Below are positions 16,350 through 27,461 of a stretch of DNA of 64,000 bases, piece after piece. Both the position numbers and the translations under genes were made by a program. Within the stretch, counting starts at the first letter, position 1. Every line of letters starts with the position of its first letter. The stretch is from Dysosmobacter welbionis (GTDB taxonomy: Bacteria; Bacillota; Clostridia; Oscillospirales; Oscillospiraceae), in assembly GCF_005121165.3 (NCBI RefSeq), contig NZ_CP034413.3, positions 2,852,001 through 2,916,000 on the forward strand, read 5' to 3'. A model generated the notes under the pieces. The model saw only the letters and a list, made by a program, of their open reading frames with translations, was not told the DNA's origin and made no database searches.

Positions 16350-17300
16350 ATGCTGGTATTGGACTTCATCAACGTGGGCAACGGCGACTCCATCCTGGTC
16401 CGGGAGATGGAGGGGGAACGGCTGCGTTTTTCCATGCTGGTGGACTGCGGCCACGACAGCCTGGAGCGGGACGACCACCCGCCGGTGGAGGACCCCCGCT
16501 CCTGCCGGATCTTTGCCGGGGATTTCCTGCGAAGTCAAGGTGTGGCGCATCTGGATATCCTGCTGGTCACCCACTTCCACCGGGACCACATCGGTGGTCT
16601 GGGCCGGGTGCTGGAGACCGTCACTGTGGGCGAGCTGCTGACCCCCTATGCGCCCCCCGCCGATTCCGGCCCTCTGGACCCGGACGGAGACAACGGCCTG
16701 CCCAAGGCAGCGCGGAACGTGCTGCGGTGTATGGACCTGTACGCCGGCCCCCTGCGGCGGTACGGAGACCGGATCGGCCGGATCAAGGAGCTGCCGGGGG
16801 ACCGGGTGGAGTGTCTCCGGCTGACGGACGACCTCACCATGGACATCCTGTTCGGCGAGCCCGCCCTGTACCCCCGGCAGAGAGCGGTGTACGACGCCGC
16901 CTTCCGGGGGGAGCGGAACGGCTATGACCTGATTCACTGGGGAAAGTCCATGAACGTCTCCAGCCTGCGCCAGCGGCTGTACTACCATGGGAAGGAGATC
17001 GTTCTGGGGGGCGACGCCTACGCCCACATGTGGGAGACGCAGACCGCCACCCCCTGCGACATCCTGAAGGTGCCCCACCATGCCTCCCTGTCCTCCACCA
17101 CCCGGAAGCTGCTGCGGCTGCTCCAGCCGAAAGCCGCCGTGGTCTGCGTGGCCGCCGGACGTCCGGACGAGCGGCCCCATCCTTATATCGTCTCCCTGCT
17201 GAAGGAATTTACGGAAGATGTCCATTTCACCGATGCGGTGGAGATCCCCGGCCTGGTGGAGCCGGTGTTCCACACGTCCGTCCATATAGAGCTGCCATGA
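16350..17300 (+). CDS. Metallo-beta-lactamase-fold hydrolase (ComEC C-domain-like)
   Basis: A 316-residue protein. It opens LDFINVGNGDSILV, the usual N-terminus of the stand-alone ComEC/Rec2-type MBL family. The metal-binding THFHRDH follows near residue 73, with later ligands in LGGDAYAHM and KVPHHASLS. It is a soluble hydrolase with no signal peptide. Related proteins act on nucleic acids or small esters; the substrate here is not evident. It is a single-gene unit with its own promoter and terminator. Confidence 0.85.
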   Translation: MLVLDFINVGNGDSILVREMEGERLRFSMLVDCGHDSLERDDHPPVEDPRSCRIFAGDFLRSQGVAHLDILLVTHFHRDHIGGLGRVLETVTVGELLTPYAPPADSGPLDPDGDNGLPKAARNVLRCMDLYAGPLRRYGDRIGRIKELPGDRVECLRLTDDLTMDILFGEPALYPRQRAVYDAAFRGERNGYDLIHWGKSMNVSSLRQRLYYHGKEIVLGGDAYAHMWETQTATPCDILKVPHHASLSSTTRKLLRLLQPKAAVVCVAAGRPDERPHPYIVSLLKEFTEDVHFTDAVEIPGLVEPVFHTSVHIELP

Positions 17301-17323
17301 GGAGTTCTCTGATAAAAAAGAGA

Positions 17324-17362
17324 CCGCCCCAGCCGCCGTTTTCAAAACGGCGGCTGGGGCGG
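17324..17362. terminator. Bidirectional terminator
   Basis: A 19-bp perfect inverted repeat whose tip is TTTTCAAAA lies between the converging MBL-fold and DapA-like genes. Confidence 0.85.
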
Positions 17363-17384
17363 TGCGGCTTCAGGGGGAAGCAGA

Positions 17385-18278
17385 TTACTGCACGCCCTCC
17401 CGGTTCAGCAGCTCCAGGATTCTGGCGTCATCTTCCACCGTGGCGCTGGGCATGGGGAAGGTGCCCGCACTGGTGGCGGCGATGCCCCGCAGGCGGCAGG
17501 CCTCCTTGATGACGGGCAGGAAGGGGCTGCGGATGGCATACAGGTCCATCAGATGGTCGATGGTCTGCTGGCCTCTGGCGATGCCGGCCAGGTCGTTCTC
17601 CCGGAAGGCGCGGACCCAGGCGGCGCAGATCTCCGGCACCACGTTGCTGAGGGCGCCGATGCAGCCGTTGCCGCCGGAGAGTACATTGTGGGCGAAGTTG
17701 TCGTCAAAGCCGGAGTAGATCTCGAACTGGGGGATCTGGGACTTGACGACCTTGATGAGCTCCCGGGTGTGGTCCATGCCGGGAACGGTGTCTTTCATGC
17801 CCACGATGTTGGGGTGCATCTTGGCCAAAGCCAGCACCGTCTCAGGCGGGATCGTGTAGCCGGTGTTGTCAGGGAAGTTGTAGATGTAGATATCGCCGTG
17901 AATTTGCTCGGCCAGGCGGTCATAGTATTGCAGCAGAGCGGAGGGGCCGAAGTGGAAGTAGTAGGGCGGCAGGATCATAACGGCGTCGGCTCCTGCGTCC
18001 AGGCAGAAGTTGGAAAAGCTGATGATCTCGTCCGCTACCATGTGGCTGGTGCCGATGATCAGCTTCACCCGGTGGTCGATCTTCTCGATGGCGAATTTGG
18101 CCATCTCCCGGCGCTGGTTCATGGGCATGGCGAAAAACTCGCTGCTGCTGCCCTCCACCAGGATGCCGTCTACGCCCTGGTCGATGAGATTGTTGAACAG
18201 ACGCTCCTGGCTGGCCAGGTCCAGCGTGCCATCCTCGTTGAAGAGTGTGATGGCCGGCGTCAGATATGCTGCGTTCAT
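17385..18278 (-). CDS. DapA-family aldolase/lyase, likely acidic-sugar catabolism
   Basis: A 297-residue (beta/alpha)8 protein of the DHDPS/N-acetylneuraminate lyase superfamily. GSSSEFFAM replaces the DapA GTTGE loop. YNFPDNTGY carries the conserved Tyr region and GMKDTVPG the Schiff-base lysine. It is divergent from an IclR regulator and near a KdgT-type permease and a UxaA-type dehydratase. Cleavage of a 2-keto-3-deoxy acid, for example 2-keto-3-deoxygluconate, is therefore a reasonable inference. The start has AGGAGG 8 bp upstream. Confidence 0.85.
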   Translation of the reverse strand: MNAAYLTPAITLFNEDGTLDLASQERLFNNLIDQGVDGILVEGSSSEFFAMPMNQRREMAKFAIEKIDHRVKLIIGTSHMVADEIISFSNFCLDAGADAVMILPPYYFHFGPSALLQYYDRLAEQIHGDIYIYNFPDNTGYTIPPETVLALAKMHPNIVGMKDTVPGMDHTRELIKVVKSQIPQFEIYSGFDDNFAHNVLSGGNGCIGALSNVVPEICAAWVRAFRENDLAGIARGQQTIDHLMDLYAIRSPFLPVIKEACRLRGIAATSAGTFPMPSATVEDDARILELLNREGVQ

Positions 18279-18375
18279 AGAAAAGTCCTCCTTCATACGG
18301 CCCCGGGACCGCTGGCTCCAAACCCGCGGGGTGAGATTTTGAAAACGCACGGGCGGGGCGCGAAAAACAGGCTTT

Positions 18376-18403
18376 AGTATAACAAAACGGCGCTGAATGT
18401 CAA
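18376..18403 (-). promoter_or_regulatory. Promoter of the DapA-like aldolase gene
   Basis: On the minus strand TTGACA, a 16-bp spacer and TATACT, about 100 bp upstream of the start. Confidence 0.75.
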
Positions 18404-18459
18404 GAGAAGATCTGGTAAAATCCCGCCGGTTGGAAAACAGGGCGGCGGCGCATGCCCGC

Positions 18460-18488
18460 TTGTCAAACGAAGCGGCATCTGATATGAT
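18460..18488 (+). promoter_or_regulatory. Promoter of the IclR gene
   Basis: TTGTCA, a 17-bp spacer and TATGAT. It is divergent from the aldolase promoter, with a gap of about 57 bp between them. Confidence 0.7.
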
Positions 18489-18542
18489 CGGCCTGGAGAA
18501 ATCAATCGGCGGCGGAGAGCGCCGGCGTGGAAGGAGCACGAT

Positions 18543-19316
18543 ATGACACAGGGACAGCATCGGGCCACAGCCCGGGTTTTGGATATTCTGGAGAGCCTGT
18601 CCGGCTCAGAGGAGGGCTTGACGCTGACAGAATTGTCACAGGCCCTGGATGCCCCGAAGAGCAGCCTGTTTCCCATCGTACATACGCTGGAGGAGCGGCG
18701 ATACCTCCGGCAGGACGATGGGACGGGCCGGTATACTATGGGTCCCCGGGCGCTGGTGCTGGGAGCGGCCTTCTCGGCGGACCGGGGGCTGGCACCCATT
18801 ACCCAGGTGATGAAGGAGGTGGCTTCCAAATGCCAGGAGACATGCCAGATGGGCATTCTGGACCAAGACAGGGTGCTGTATGTGGCGCGGGAGGATTCTC
18901 CCCAGCCCATCCGGCTGATTTCCTGGGTGGGGACCCGCCTGCCGGCCAACGCCACTGCCGTCGGTAAGGCTCTGCTCAGCGGCCTGACGAACGAGGAGGT
19001 GCGGGCGCTGTATGCCGGGGGCCTGCCCCGGCTGACAGAGCAGACCATCACGGATGTGGAGACCCTGCTGGCCCAGTTGGAGGCGGTCCGGCGCGGGGAA
19101 CTGGCTATGGAGCGGGAGGAATCCACGGACCAGCTGGCCTGCTGGGCCGCGCCGCTGCGGCGGAAGGGAACGGTGTTCGCGGCTCTCAGCATCTCCGTAC
19201 CGCTGTTCCGCTGCCGGGAAGAGAAGATCGAGCTGGTCCGCCGCAGTCTCCTGACTGCCCAGGCGGAGATCGAAAAGCTGGCCGAAACGCGAAACTTTGG
19301 CTTGTCTGAGAATTGA
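18543..19316 (+). CDS. IclR-family transcriptional regulator
   Basis: A 257-residue protein. The winged helix-turn-helix spans residues 5-65 (ARVLDILESL...LTLTELSQALDAPKSSLF). The effector-binding domain includes LPANATAVGKALLSGL and EESTDQLACWAAPL, both typical of IclR. Family members such as KdgR respond to small acids from sugar-acid breakdown. Its position between the divergent aldolase and the KdgT-UxaA genes makes it the likely regulator of both. The gene's last bases overlap the -35 element of the next promoter. Confidence 0.9.
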   Translation: MTQGQHRATARVLDILESLSGSEEGLTLTELSQALDAPKSSLFPIVHTLEERRYLRQDDGTGRYTMGPRALVLGAAFSADRGLAPITQVMKEVASKCQETCQMGILDQDRVLYVAREDSPQPIRLISWVGTRLPANATAVGKALLSGLTNEEVRALYAGGLPRLTEQTITDVETLLAQLEAVRRGELAMEREESTDQLACWAAPLRRKGTVFAALSISVPLFRCREEKIELVRRSLLTAQAEIEKLAETRNFGLSEN

Positions 19317-19341
19317 CAAACTGGGAACGGCATGATATAAT
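19313..19341 (+). promoter_or_regulatory. Consensus promoter of the kdgT operon
   Basis: TTGACA, a 17-bp spacer and TATAAT, a perfect match to sigma-A. The -35 element overlaps the IclR stop codon. Confidence 0.9.
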
Positions 19342-19363
19342 GCGACCGAAAATTCCAAAATAA

Positions 19364-19374
19364 GAACTGAGTTC
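19364..19374 (+). promoter_or_regulatory. Putative IclR operator
   Basis: The perfect palindrome GAACT-G-AGTTC lies about 15 bp downstream of the expected transcription start. It is flanked by a wider imperfect TTCC...GGAA symmetry. The position suits a road-block repressor; assignment to IclR is inferred from proximity. Confidence 0.4.
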
Positions 19375-19520
19375 GACATAAGGAACAGAAAAGGGCGCCG
19401 CGCTGACAAGAGTCTGTCTTGGTGTCCCCCTTGCACGGAGATCTGTGTGCGGTCCCAGAGCCGTCCGGCGGCTGGGACAGGATCCGTGGCCAGAGTCCCT
19501 GACAACGGGGCTTTTTTAAG
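19375..19520 (+). promoter_or_regulatory. Structured 5' leader with attenuator-like end before kdgT
   Basis: The transcript would carry about 290 nt before kdgT. Hairpins visible in order are GACA-AGAGTC-TGTC inside an AAGGG...CCCTT pairing, GCACGGA...TGTGTGC, and a strong GTCCCAG...CTGGGAC stem. A short GTCCC...GGGGC stem followed by TTTTTT ends at about 19518. The order, aptamer-like folds followed by a terminator-like hairpin, resembles a cis-regulatory RNA. I do not recognise a known class. From 19521 to 19639 only the ribosome site before kdgT is evident. Confidence 0.5.
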
Positions 19521-19639
19521 ATAAATCCCTTTGGTGTGACGGCCCGCATGATCGGCCGCTCATGCGGGGAATGCTCGCAAATGGCCAGGGGAGAGGCCCT
19601 CTGCCCCCCCAGCAAACAAATTGAGGAGGAAGAAAGACC

Positions 19640-20620
19640 ATGATCATGCGATTCCTGAAAAAGATCCCCGCAGGTATGATGGTCGTCCCGATGCTGCTCG
19701 GCGCGATTATCAATACCTTCCTTCCGGAGGTCACCAACATCGGCTCCTTCACCACCGCCGTCTTCACCAGTGCCGGCGCCAACACCGCCATCGGTATCCA
19801 GCTGTTCTGCCTGGGCACCACGCTGCGGGTCCGGGACATGGGCGGCGTTGTCAAGCGGGGCGGTGTGCTGCTGATCTCCAAGTTCGTCATCGGCGCCGCC
19901 ATCGGCATTGTGGTGGGCAAGGTGTTCGGCCCCACTGGTGTGCTGGGCCTGAGCTCTCTGGCCATCATCTCCGCCGTCACGAACTCCAACGGCTCCATCT
20001 ATCTGGCCCTGATGAACTCCTACGGTGACACCGTGGACCAGGCGGCCATGCCTCTGCTGGCCATCAACGACGGCCCCATGCTGACCATGATCGCTATGGG
20101 CATCGGCGGCCTGGCCGATATCCCCTTCATGGCCCTTGTGGCTGCTATCGGCCCCATCCTGGTGGGTATGATCCTGGGCAACATCGACAAGGACCTGTCT
20201 GACTTCCTGGCCCCCGCCGGCACCATCCTGCTGCCCTTTGTGGGCTTCTGCCTGGGCGCTGGCATGAACCTGACCAACATCGCCAAGGGCGGCGCGCAGG
20301 GCATTCTGCTGGGCCTTGTCACCTGCCTCATCGGCGGCGCCTTCATTGTGCTGTGCGACCGCTTCATCAGCCGCCGTCCCGGCTATGCCGGCTGGGCTGT
20401 GGCAACCACCGCAGGCAACGCCGTGGCAGTGCCCGCCGTTATCGCCGAGGCGGATCCCTCTTGGGCGCAGTGGGCGGATGTGGCCACCTCTCAGGTGGCG
20501 GCGTCTGCCATCCTGACCGCCATTCTGGTCCCCATCATTACCTCTTGGTGGGCCAAGAAGTTCGGCTGCCCCAAGTTCCCGAAAGACGAGGCACAGAAAG
20601 CCCTGTTTGAGAAGCACTGA
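19640..20620 (+). CDS. kdgT: 2-keto-3-deoxygluconate permease
   Basis: A 326-residue membrane protein with about ten hydrophobic segments. KdgT-family features are GMMVVPMLLGAIINTF at the start, SNGSIYLALM in the middle and VATTAGNAVAVPA late. It is a proton symporter family for 2-keto-3-deoxygluconate and related acids. It starts behind GAGGAGG and heads an operon with the two UxaA-type subunits. The real substrate may be another aldonate-like acid. Confidence 0.9.
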   Translation: MIMRFLKKIPAGMMVVPMLLGAIINTFLPEVTNIGSFTTAVFTSAGANTAIGIQLFCLGTTLRVRDMGGVVKRGGVLLISKFVIGAAIGIVVGKVFGPTGVLGLSSLAIISAVTNSNGSIYLALMNSYGDTVDQAAMPLLAINDGPMLTMIAMGIGGLADIPFMALVAAIGPILVGMILGNIDKDLSDFLAPAGTILLPFVGFCLGAGMNLTNIAKGGAQGILLGLVTCLIGGAFIVLCDRFISRRPGYAGWAVATTAGNAVAVPAVIAEADPSWAQWADVATSQVAASAILTAILVPIITSWWAKKFGCPKFPKDEAQKALFEKH

Positions 20621-20665
20621 TTCCCATTACACATATTCGTTGAGGAACGAAAGGAGTATTACATT

Positions 20666-20956
20666 ATGTTGAACGGCATGATCGTTGAGCCCGTGGACAA
20701 CGTGGTGGTCGCCATCGAGCCCGTGAAGAAGGGCGAGACCGTCACCTACATGTGCGCGGGCGAGGAGAAGCGCCTGACTGCGGCGGAGGACATCACCATC
20801 TATCACAAGCTGGCTGCCTGCGACATCGCCAAAGGCCAGCCCATCGTCAAGTACGGCGAGCACATCGGCCTGGCGGCCCGGGACATCAAGGCCGGCGAGC
20901 ACGTGCACTGCCACAACCTGGAAGAGCACCGGGAAAACCTGGACAGCAAGGGCTGA
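20666..20956 (+). CDS. UxaA-family dehydratase, small (SAF-domain) subunit
   Basis: A 96-residue SAF domain corresponding to the N-terminal part of altronate/galactarate dehydratase. GEHIGLAARDIKAGEHVHCHN is its family signature. It is encoded 17 bp before the large subunit, and together they equal a full-length enzyme. The same split occurs in (2R)-sulfolactate sulfo-lyase (SuyA/SuyB), so sulfonate rather than sugar-acid chemistry cannot be excluded. KdgT next door favours sugar acids. Confidence 0.85.
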   Translation: MLNGMIVEPVDNVVVAIEPVKKGETVTYMCAGEEKRLTAAEDITIYHKLAACDIAKGQPIVKYGEHIGLAARDIKAGEHVHCHNLEEHRENLDSKG

Positions 20957-20972
20957 GAAGGAGGATACGAGT

Positions 20973-22136
20973 ATGAATTTCTACGGTTACAAGCGTCCGG
21001 ACGGCCGCGTGGGCGTCCGCAACAAGGTCCTGATCCTGCCTGCCAGTGTCTGCGCCTCTGATACCACCCGTATCATCTCCCAGCAGGTGGTGGGCTCCGT
21101 CACCTTCAACAACCAGTTGGGCTGCTCCCAGGTGGCTCCCGACCAGCAGTTCACCATGGACGTTATGGCCGGCTATGCCGCCAACCCCAATGTCTACGGC
21201 ACCGTGGTGGTGTCCCTGGGCTGCGAGAACTGCCAGATGGACCTGGTGGTGAAGGCCATCCAGGAGCGCACCAACAAGCCCCTGAAGCAGGTCATCATCC
21301 AGGAGGCCGGCGGCACCCTGAAGGCCATCGACATGGCCGTCCGCTACGCCAAGGAGATGGTGGAGGAGGCCTCCCTGCTGCAGAAGGAGGAGTTCCCCAT
21401 GTCCGAGCTGATTATCGGCACGGAGTGCGGCGGCTCTGACCCCACCAGCGGCCTGGCGGCCAACCCCCTGATCGGCCAGCTCAGCGACCTGATTGTCAAG
21501 GAGGGCGGCACCTCCATCCTGTCTGAGACCACTGAGTTCATCGGCGCCGAGCACCTGCTGGCCCGCCGCGCCATCAACAAGGAGGTTCACGACCGCATCT
21601 TTGAGATCGTCCACCGCTATGAGGACTCCCTGCGCCTGGTGGGCGAGGAAGTCCGTGAGGGCAACCCCTCTCCCGGCAACAAGGCCGGCGGCCTGACCTG
21701 CCTGGAGGAGAAGTCCCTGGGCTGCATCCACAAGGGCGGCCATAGCCCTGTCATGGCGGTCTATGACTACGCCAAGCAGGTGGAGGCCAAGCAGGGCCTG
21801 GTCATCATGGATACCCCGGGCAACGACCCCTCCTCTGTGGCGGCCATGGTGGCCGGCGGCGCCCAGATTGTGGTGTTCTCCACCGGCCGCGGCACCCCCA
21901 CCGGCAATCCCCTGGCCCCCGTCATCAAGATCACCGGCAACAAGCTGACCTACGCCAATATGATTGACAACATCGATGTGGATGCCTCTCCCCTGATCTA
22001 CGGTACCAAGACCATCGAGGAGCTGGGGCAGGAGCTGTTGAAGCTCACGCAGGAAGTGGCCTGCGGCAAGCAGACCAAGGCCGAGTCTCTGGGTTATACC
22101 GAGATGGCCATCGCTCGCGTGTGCAACTTCGTGTAA
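20973..22136 (+). CDS. UxaA-family dehydratase, large subunit
   Basis: A 387-residue protein. It has FYGYKRPDGRVGVRNKVLILP at the N-terminus, SLGCENCQ, GTECGGSDPTSGLAANP and FSTGRGTPTGNPLAPVIKITGN, all diagnostic of the D-altronate/D-galactarate dehydratase catalytic region. The enzyme removes water from a sugar acid to give a 2-keto-3-deoxy product. In this locus that product could be taken up by KdgT or cleaved by the divergent aldolase. A SuyB-like sulfo-lyase is the alternative reading. Confidence 0.88.
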   Translation: MNFYGYKRPDGRVGVRNKVLILPASVCASDTTRIISQQVVGSVTFNNQLGCSQVAPDQQFTMDVMAGYAANPNVYGTVVVSLGCENCQMDLVVKAIQERTNKPLKQVIIQEAGGTLKAIDMAVRYAKEMVEEASLLQKEEFPMSELIIGTECGGSDPTSGLAANPLIGQLSDLIVKEGGTSILSETTEFIGAEHLLARRAINKEVHDRIFEIVHRYEDSLRLVGEEVREGNPSPGNKAGGLTCLEEKSLGCIHKGGHSPVMAVYDYAKQVEAKQGLVIMDTPGNDPSSVAAMVAGGAQIVVFSTGRGTPTGNPLAPVIKITGNKLTYANMIDNIDVDASPLIYGTKTIEELGQELLKLTQEVACGKQTKAESLGYTEMAIARVCNFV

Positions 22137-22181
22137 GCTCTGCTGGACGTCGCGCATAGAAGTAAAGAGAATCCATCATGC

Positions 22182-22235
22182 AGCCGCGGCGGTACGATAT
22201 GCAAATCCCCCCTTATCGTGCCGCCGCGGCTTTTC
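22182..22235 (+). terminator. Terminator of the kdgT-uxaA operon
   Basis: An 18-bp stem with one G-T pair (AGCCGCGGCGGTACGATA against 22214-22231) and a 14-nt loop is followed by TTTTC. Confidence 0.8.
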
Positions 22236-22313
22236 ACAAGCACCCACCCATCTGCCGGGCGGGATCGCCGCAGGGAAATGCGGCGCATTTTATAACAGGA
22301 GATGAGTATACCG

Positions 22314-25859
<3,546 letters not shown>

Positions 25860-25887
25860 TTTCCGAAGGAACAGATCAAATACAGAT

Positions 25888-25921
25888 GCCCCGGCGCCGG
25901 TTACGGCGCCGGGGCGTTTTC
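25888..25921 (+). terminator. First terminator after nifJ
   Basis: Stem GCCCCGGCGCCG / CGGCGCCGGGGC with loop GTTA is followed by GTTTT. Confidence 0.88.
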
Positions 25922-25924
25922 TCT

Positions 25925-25957
25925 GCGCTGCGGGCATTCCTGCCCGCGGCGCTTTTT
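25925..25957 (+). terminator. Second, tandem terminator after nifJ
   Basis: Stem GCGC-T-GCGGGCA / TGCCCGC-G-GCGC with loop TTCC is followed by TTTTT. It lies 4 bp beyond the first hairpin. The rest of the gap to 26159 holds no gene I can support, only the palindrome at 26075. Confidence 0.8.
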
Positions 25958-26074
25958 GTGGTGAGCGGAGGGAGAGATGCATATAACCTGGAAGAGAGGA
26001 AGGCGGGAAAAGAAATTTCCGCCGCGTTGCACGCCGCCGTGCGCGCCGGCCGGGAAATAAAGGATATGGTTGAC

Positions 26075-26099
26075 GGCTCCGGCTATGCATAGCGGAGCC
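26075..26099. repeat. 25-bp palindrome upstream of the lysis-like module
   Basis: GGCTCC and GCTAT are mirrored by ATAGC and GGAGCC with only one unpaired G. It lies 60 bp before the first gene of the module and next to a TTGACG. It could be an operator or a short transcript hairpin. Confidence 0.45.
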
Positions 26100-26159
26100 G
26101 CCGGAAAGGCACGATAGCGGTTGAAGCCAAGCGAATTTCAGAGCAGGGAGGACACGAAC

Positions 26160-26576
26160 GTGAAGAGATGGCACAAGGCCTTGATCCTATCGCTGATGGG
26201 CGGGGATCTCTACTGCATGGTGGAGCTGATCTGGCGGGGGCACACCCACTGGAGCATGTTTCTGCTGGCGGCGATGCTGAGTCTGCCGCTAGATTTGGCC
26301 AACGAGCACATGGCCTGGGAGCGGCCCCTGTGGCTCCAGGCGCTGATCGGGGGCAGCGTCATTACCTTGGCGGAGCTGGGAGCCGGGCTGATCCTGAACG
26401 TCTGGCTGAAGCTGGACATCTGGGACTACTCCCGCCTGCCGGGGAACCTGTGGGGACAGGTGTGCCTGAAGTACGCCCTGCTGTGGGTGGTGCTGGCGGG
26501 GACCGCCATCGTGCTGTTCGACTGGATGCGGCACTGGCTGTTTCAAGAGGAGCGGCCCCACTACCGCTGGATCTGA
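26160..26576 (+). CDS. Membrane protein, putative ABC-transporter type IV (PF06541-like)
   Basis: A 138-residue protein starting at GTG behind AGGGAGG. It has four hydrophobic segments and the motif LKLDIWDYSRLPGNLWGQ, characteristic of the CmpB-like family of small membrane proteins. It is the first gene of a compact module with small phage-like genes and a peptidoglycan peptidase. The molecular role of the family is poorly known. An in-frame TTG at 26121 lacks a good ribosome site. Confidence 0.75.
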   Translation: MKRWHKALILSLMGGDLYCMVELIWRGHTHWSMFLLAAMLSLPLDLANEHMAWERPLWLQALIGGSVITLAELGAGLILNVWLKLDIWDYSRLPGNLWGQVCLKYALLWVVLAGTAIVLFDWMRHWLFQEERPHYRWI

Positions 26577-26603
26577 GAGGAGGGATGCAGGATCGGAACG
26601 GAG

Positions 26604-26900
26604 GTGCTCTGCGCGCTGATCGCCGGAGCGGCTACCGTACTGGCGGCTGGGGCGGAATACCGCTCCCGGAAGAGTGCCAGGCGAGCAGAGGCCCGGGCAG
26701 CGCGCCGGGCTACGGAGAGCAGGCTGGCTATGGATCTGATGTACGCCACCTGTTCGTTGTCCCTGACCACGGCCAAAAAGTTGGCGGGTCAACATACCAA
26801 CGGCGACGTGGAGGAGGCCATGCGTGCAGCGGAGACGGCCCGCACGGCGTATATCGGCTTCGTCCGCAGCGAGGCGGCCCACAGCGTCAGTAAAATTTGA
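26604..26900 (+). CDS. Small membrane-anchored protein, phage-like, unknown
   Basis: 98 residues from GTG 26604: a short hydrophobic N-terminus, then a very basic Arg/Ala-rich helix (RSRKSARRAEARAARRA) and a helical C-terminus. The layout is typical of small proteins in phage lysis cassettes. The only strong ribosome site, AGGAGG at 26578-26583, is 8 bp before an in-frame ATC at 26592. Starting there would give IGTEV before the present first residue and a more natural N-terminus. The start is therefore uncertain. Confidence 0.6.
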   Translation: MLCALIAGAATVLAAGAEYRSRKSARRAEARAARRATESRLAMDLMYATCSLSLTTAKKLAGQHTNGDVEEAMRAAETARTAYIGFVRSEAAHSVSKI

Positions 26901-26935
26901 GCCGGGCAGGACCCGGAGAGAGGATGGTACATAAG

Positions 26936-27271
26936 ATGAAAACCCTGGAGGAAGTGCTGTACGATTACACCAGAGGAGAGAAGACTCTGGAGGAGGCCAA
27001 CAAGGCCCTGAAGGAGCTGGGGTGCGGGCTCACCCTGGACCCCACCCGCAATCTCTTCTCCGCCCGGGAGCTGCTGGAGACCCGGGCGGGAGAGACGCCG
27101 GACGAGGCCAACGGCTGGGGCATTCTGGACCACGGTGTGGGCAGCCTGGAAAAGGTCCATGTGGTGAACGGCCGCACGGTGGACGTGGACATGGGCCAGG
27201 AGACCGCCTATGTCTATATGCCCGGAAAGCGATACCGCCTGCGGGGCGATGTGCTGACGGAGGAGGACTGA
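26936..27271 (+). CDS. Conserved phage-module protein of unknown function
   Basis: A 111-residue soluble acidic protein. The N-terminal half is helical (TLEEVLYDYTRGEKTLEEAN) and the C-terminal half beta-rich, ending YVYMPGKRYRLRGDVLTEED. It starts at ATG 26936 after GAGAGG; an earlier in-frame ATG at 26924 is too close to that site. It ends 1 bp before the holin-like gene. I recognise no catalytic motif. Confidence 0.65.
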   Translation: MKTLEEVLYDYTRGEKTLEEANKALKELGCGLTLDPTRNLFSARELLETRAGETPDEANGWGILDHGVGSLEKVHVVNGRTVDVDMGQETAYVYMPGKRYRLRGDVLTEED

Positions 27272-27272
27272 G

Positions 27273-27461
27273 ATGGAGCTGCTGACACAGCGCTTGGCCA
27301 GCCTGCTGACGGTGAAGAGTCTGGTGACGGTGATTCTGACGGCGGTATTTGCTGCCATGGCCGGAACGGGCCGGGTGACCGCGGAGCAGTTCTTGACCGT
27401 GTTCACCGTGGTGATCGCTTTTTACTTCGGCACGCAGGCGGAAAAGCGGGCCCGGGAATGA
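27273..27461 (+). CDS. Holin-like small membrane protein
   Basis: A 62-residue protein with two hydrophobic segments (about residues 14-30 and 38-54) and a charged tail QAEKRARE. It is encoded immediately before, and overlapping by ATGA, a peptidoglycan peptidase. The size, topology and coupling match phage holins, which permeabilise the membrane for an endolysin. No clear head or tail genes are present nearby. Confidence 0.7.
   Translation: MELLTQRLASLLTVKSLVTVILTAVFAAMAGTGRVTAEQFLTVFTVVIAFYFGTQAEKRARE

Noticed and set aside
25886-26092. Arg-rich 68-residue open frame after nifJ
   Set aside because: It overlaps two consecutive terminators, so the frame is an artefact of GC-rich hairpins.
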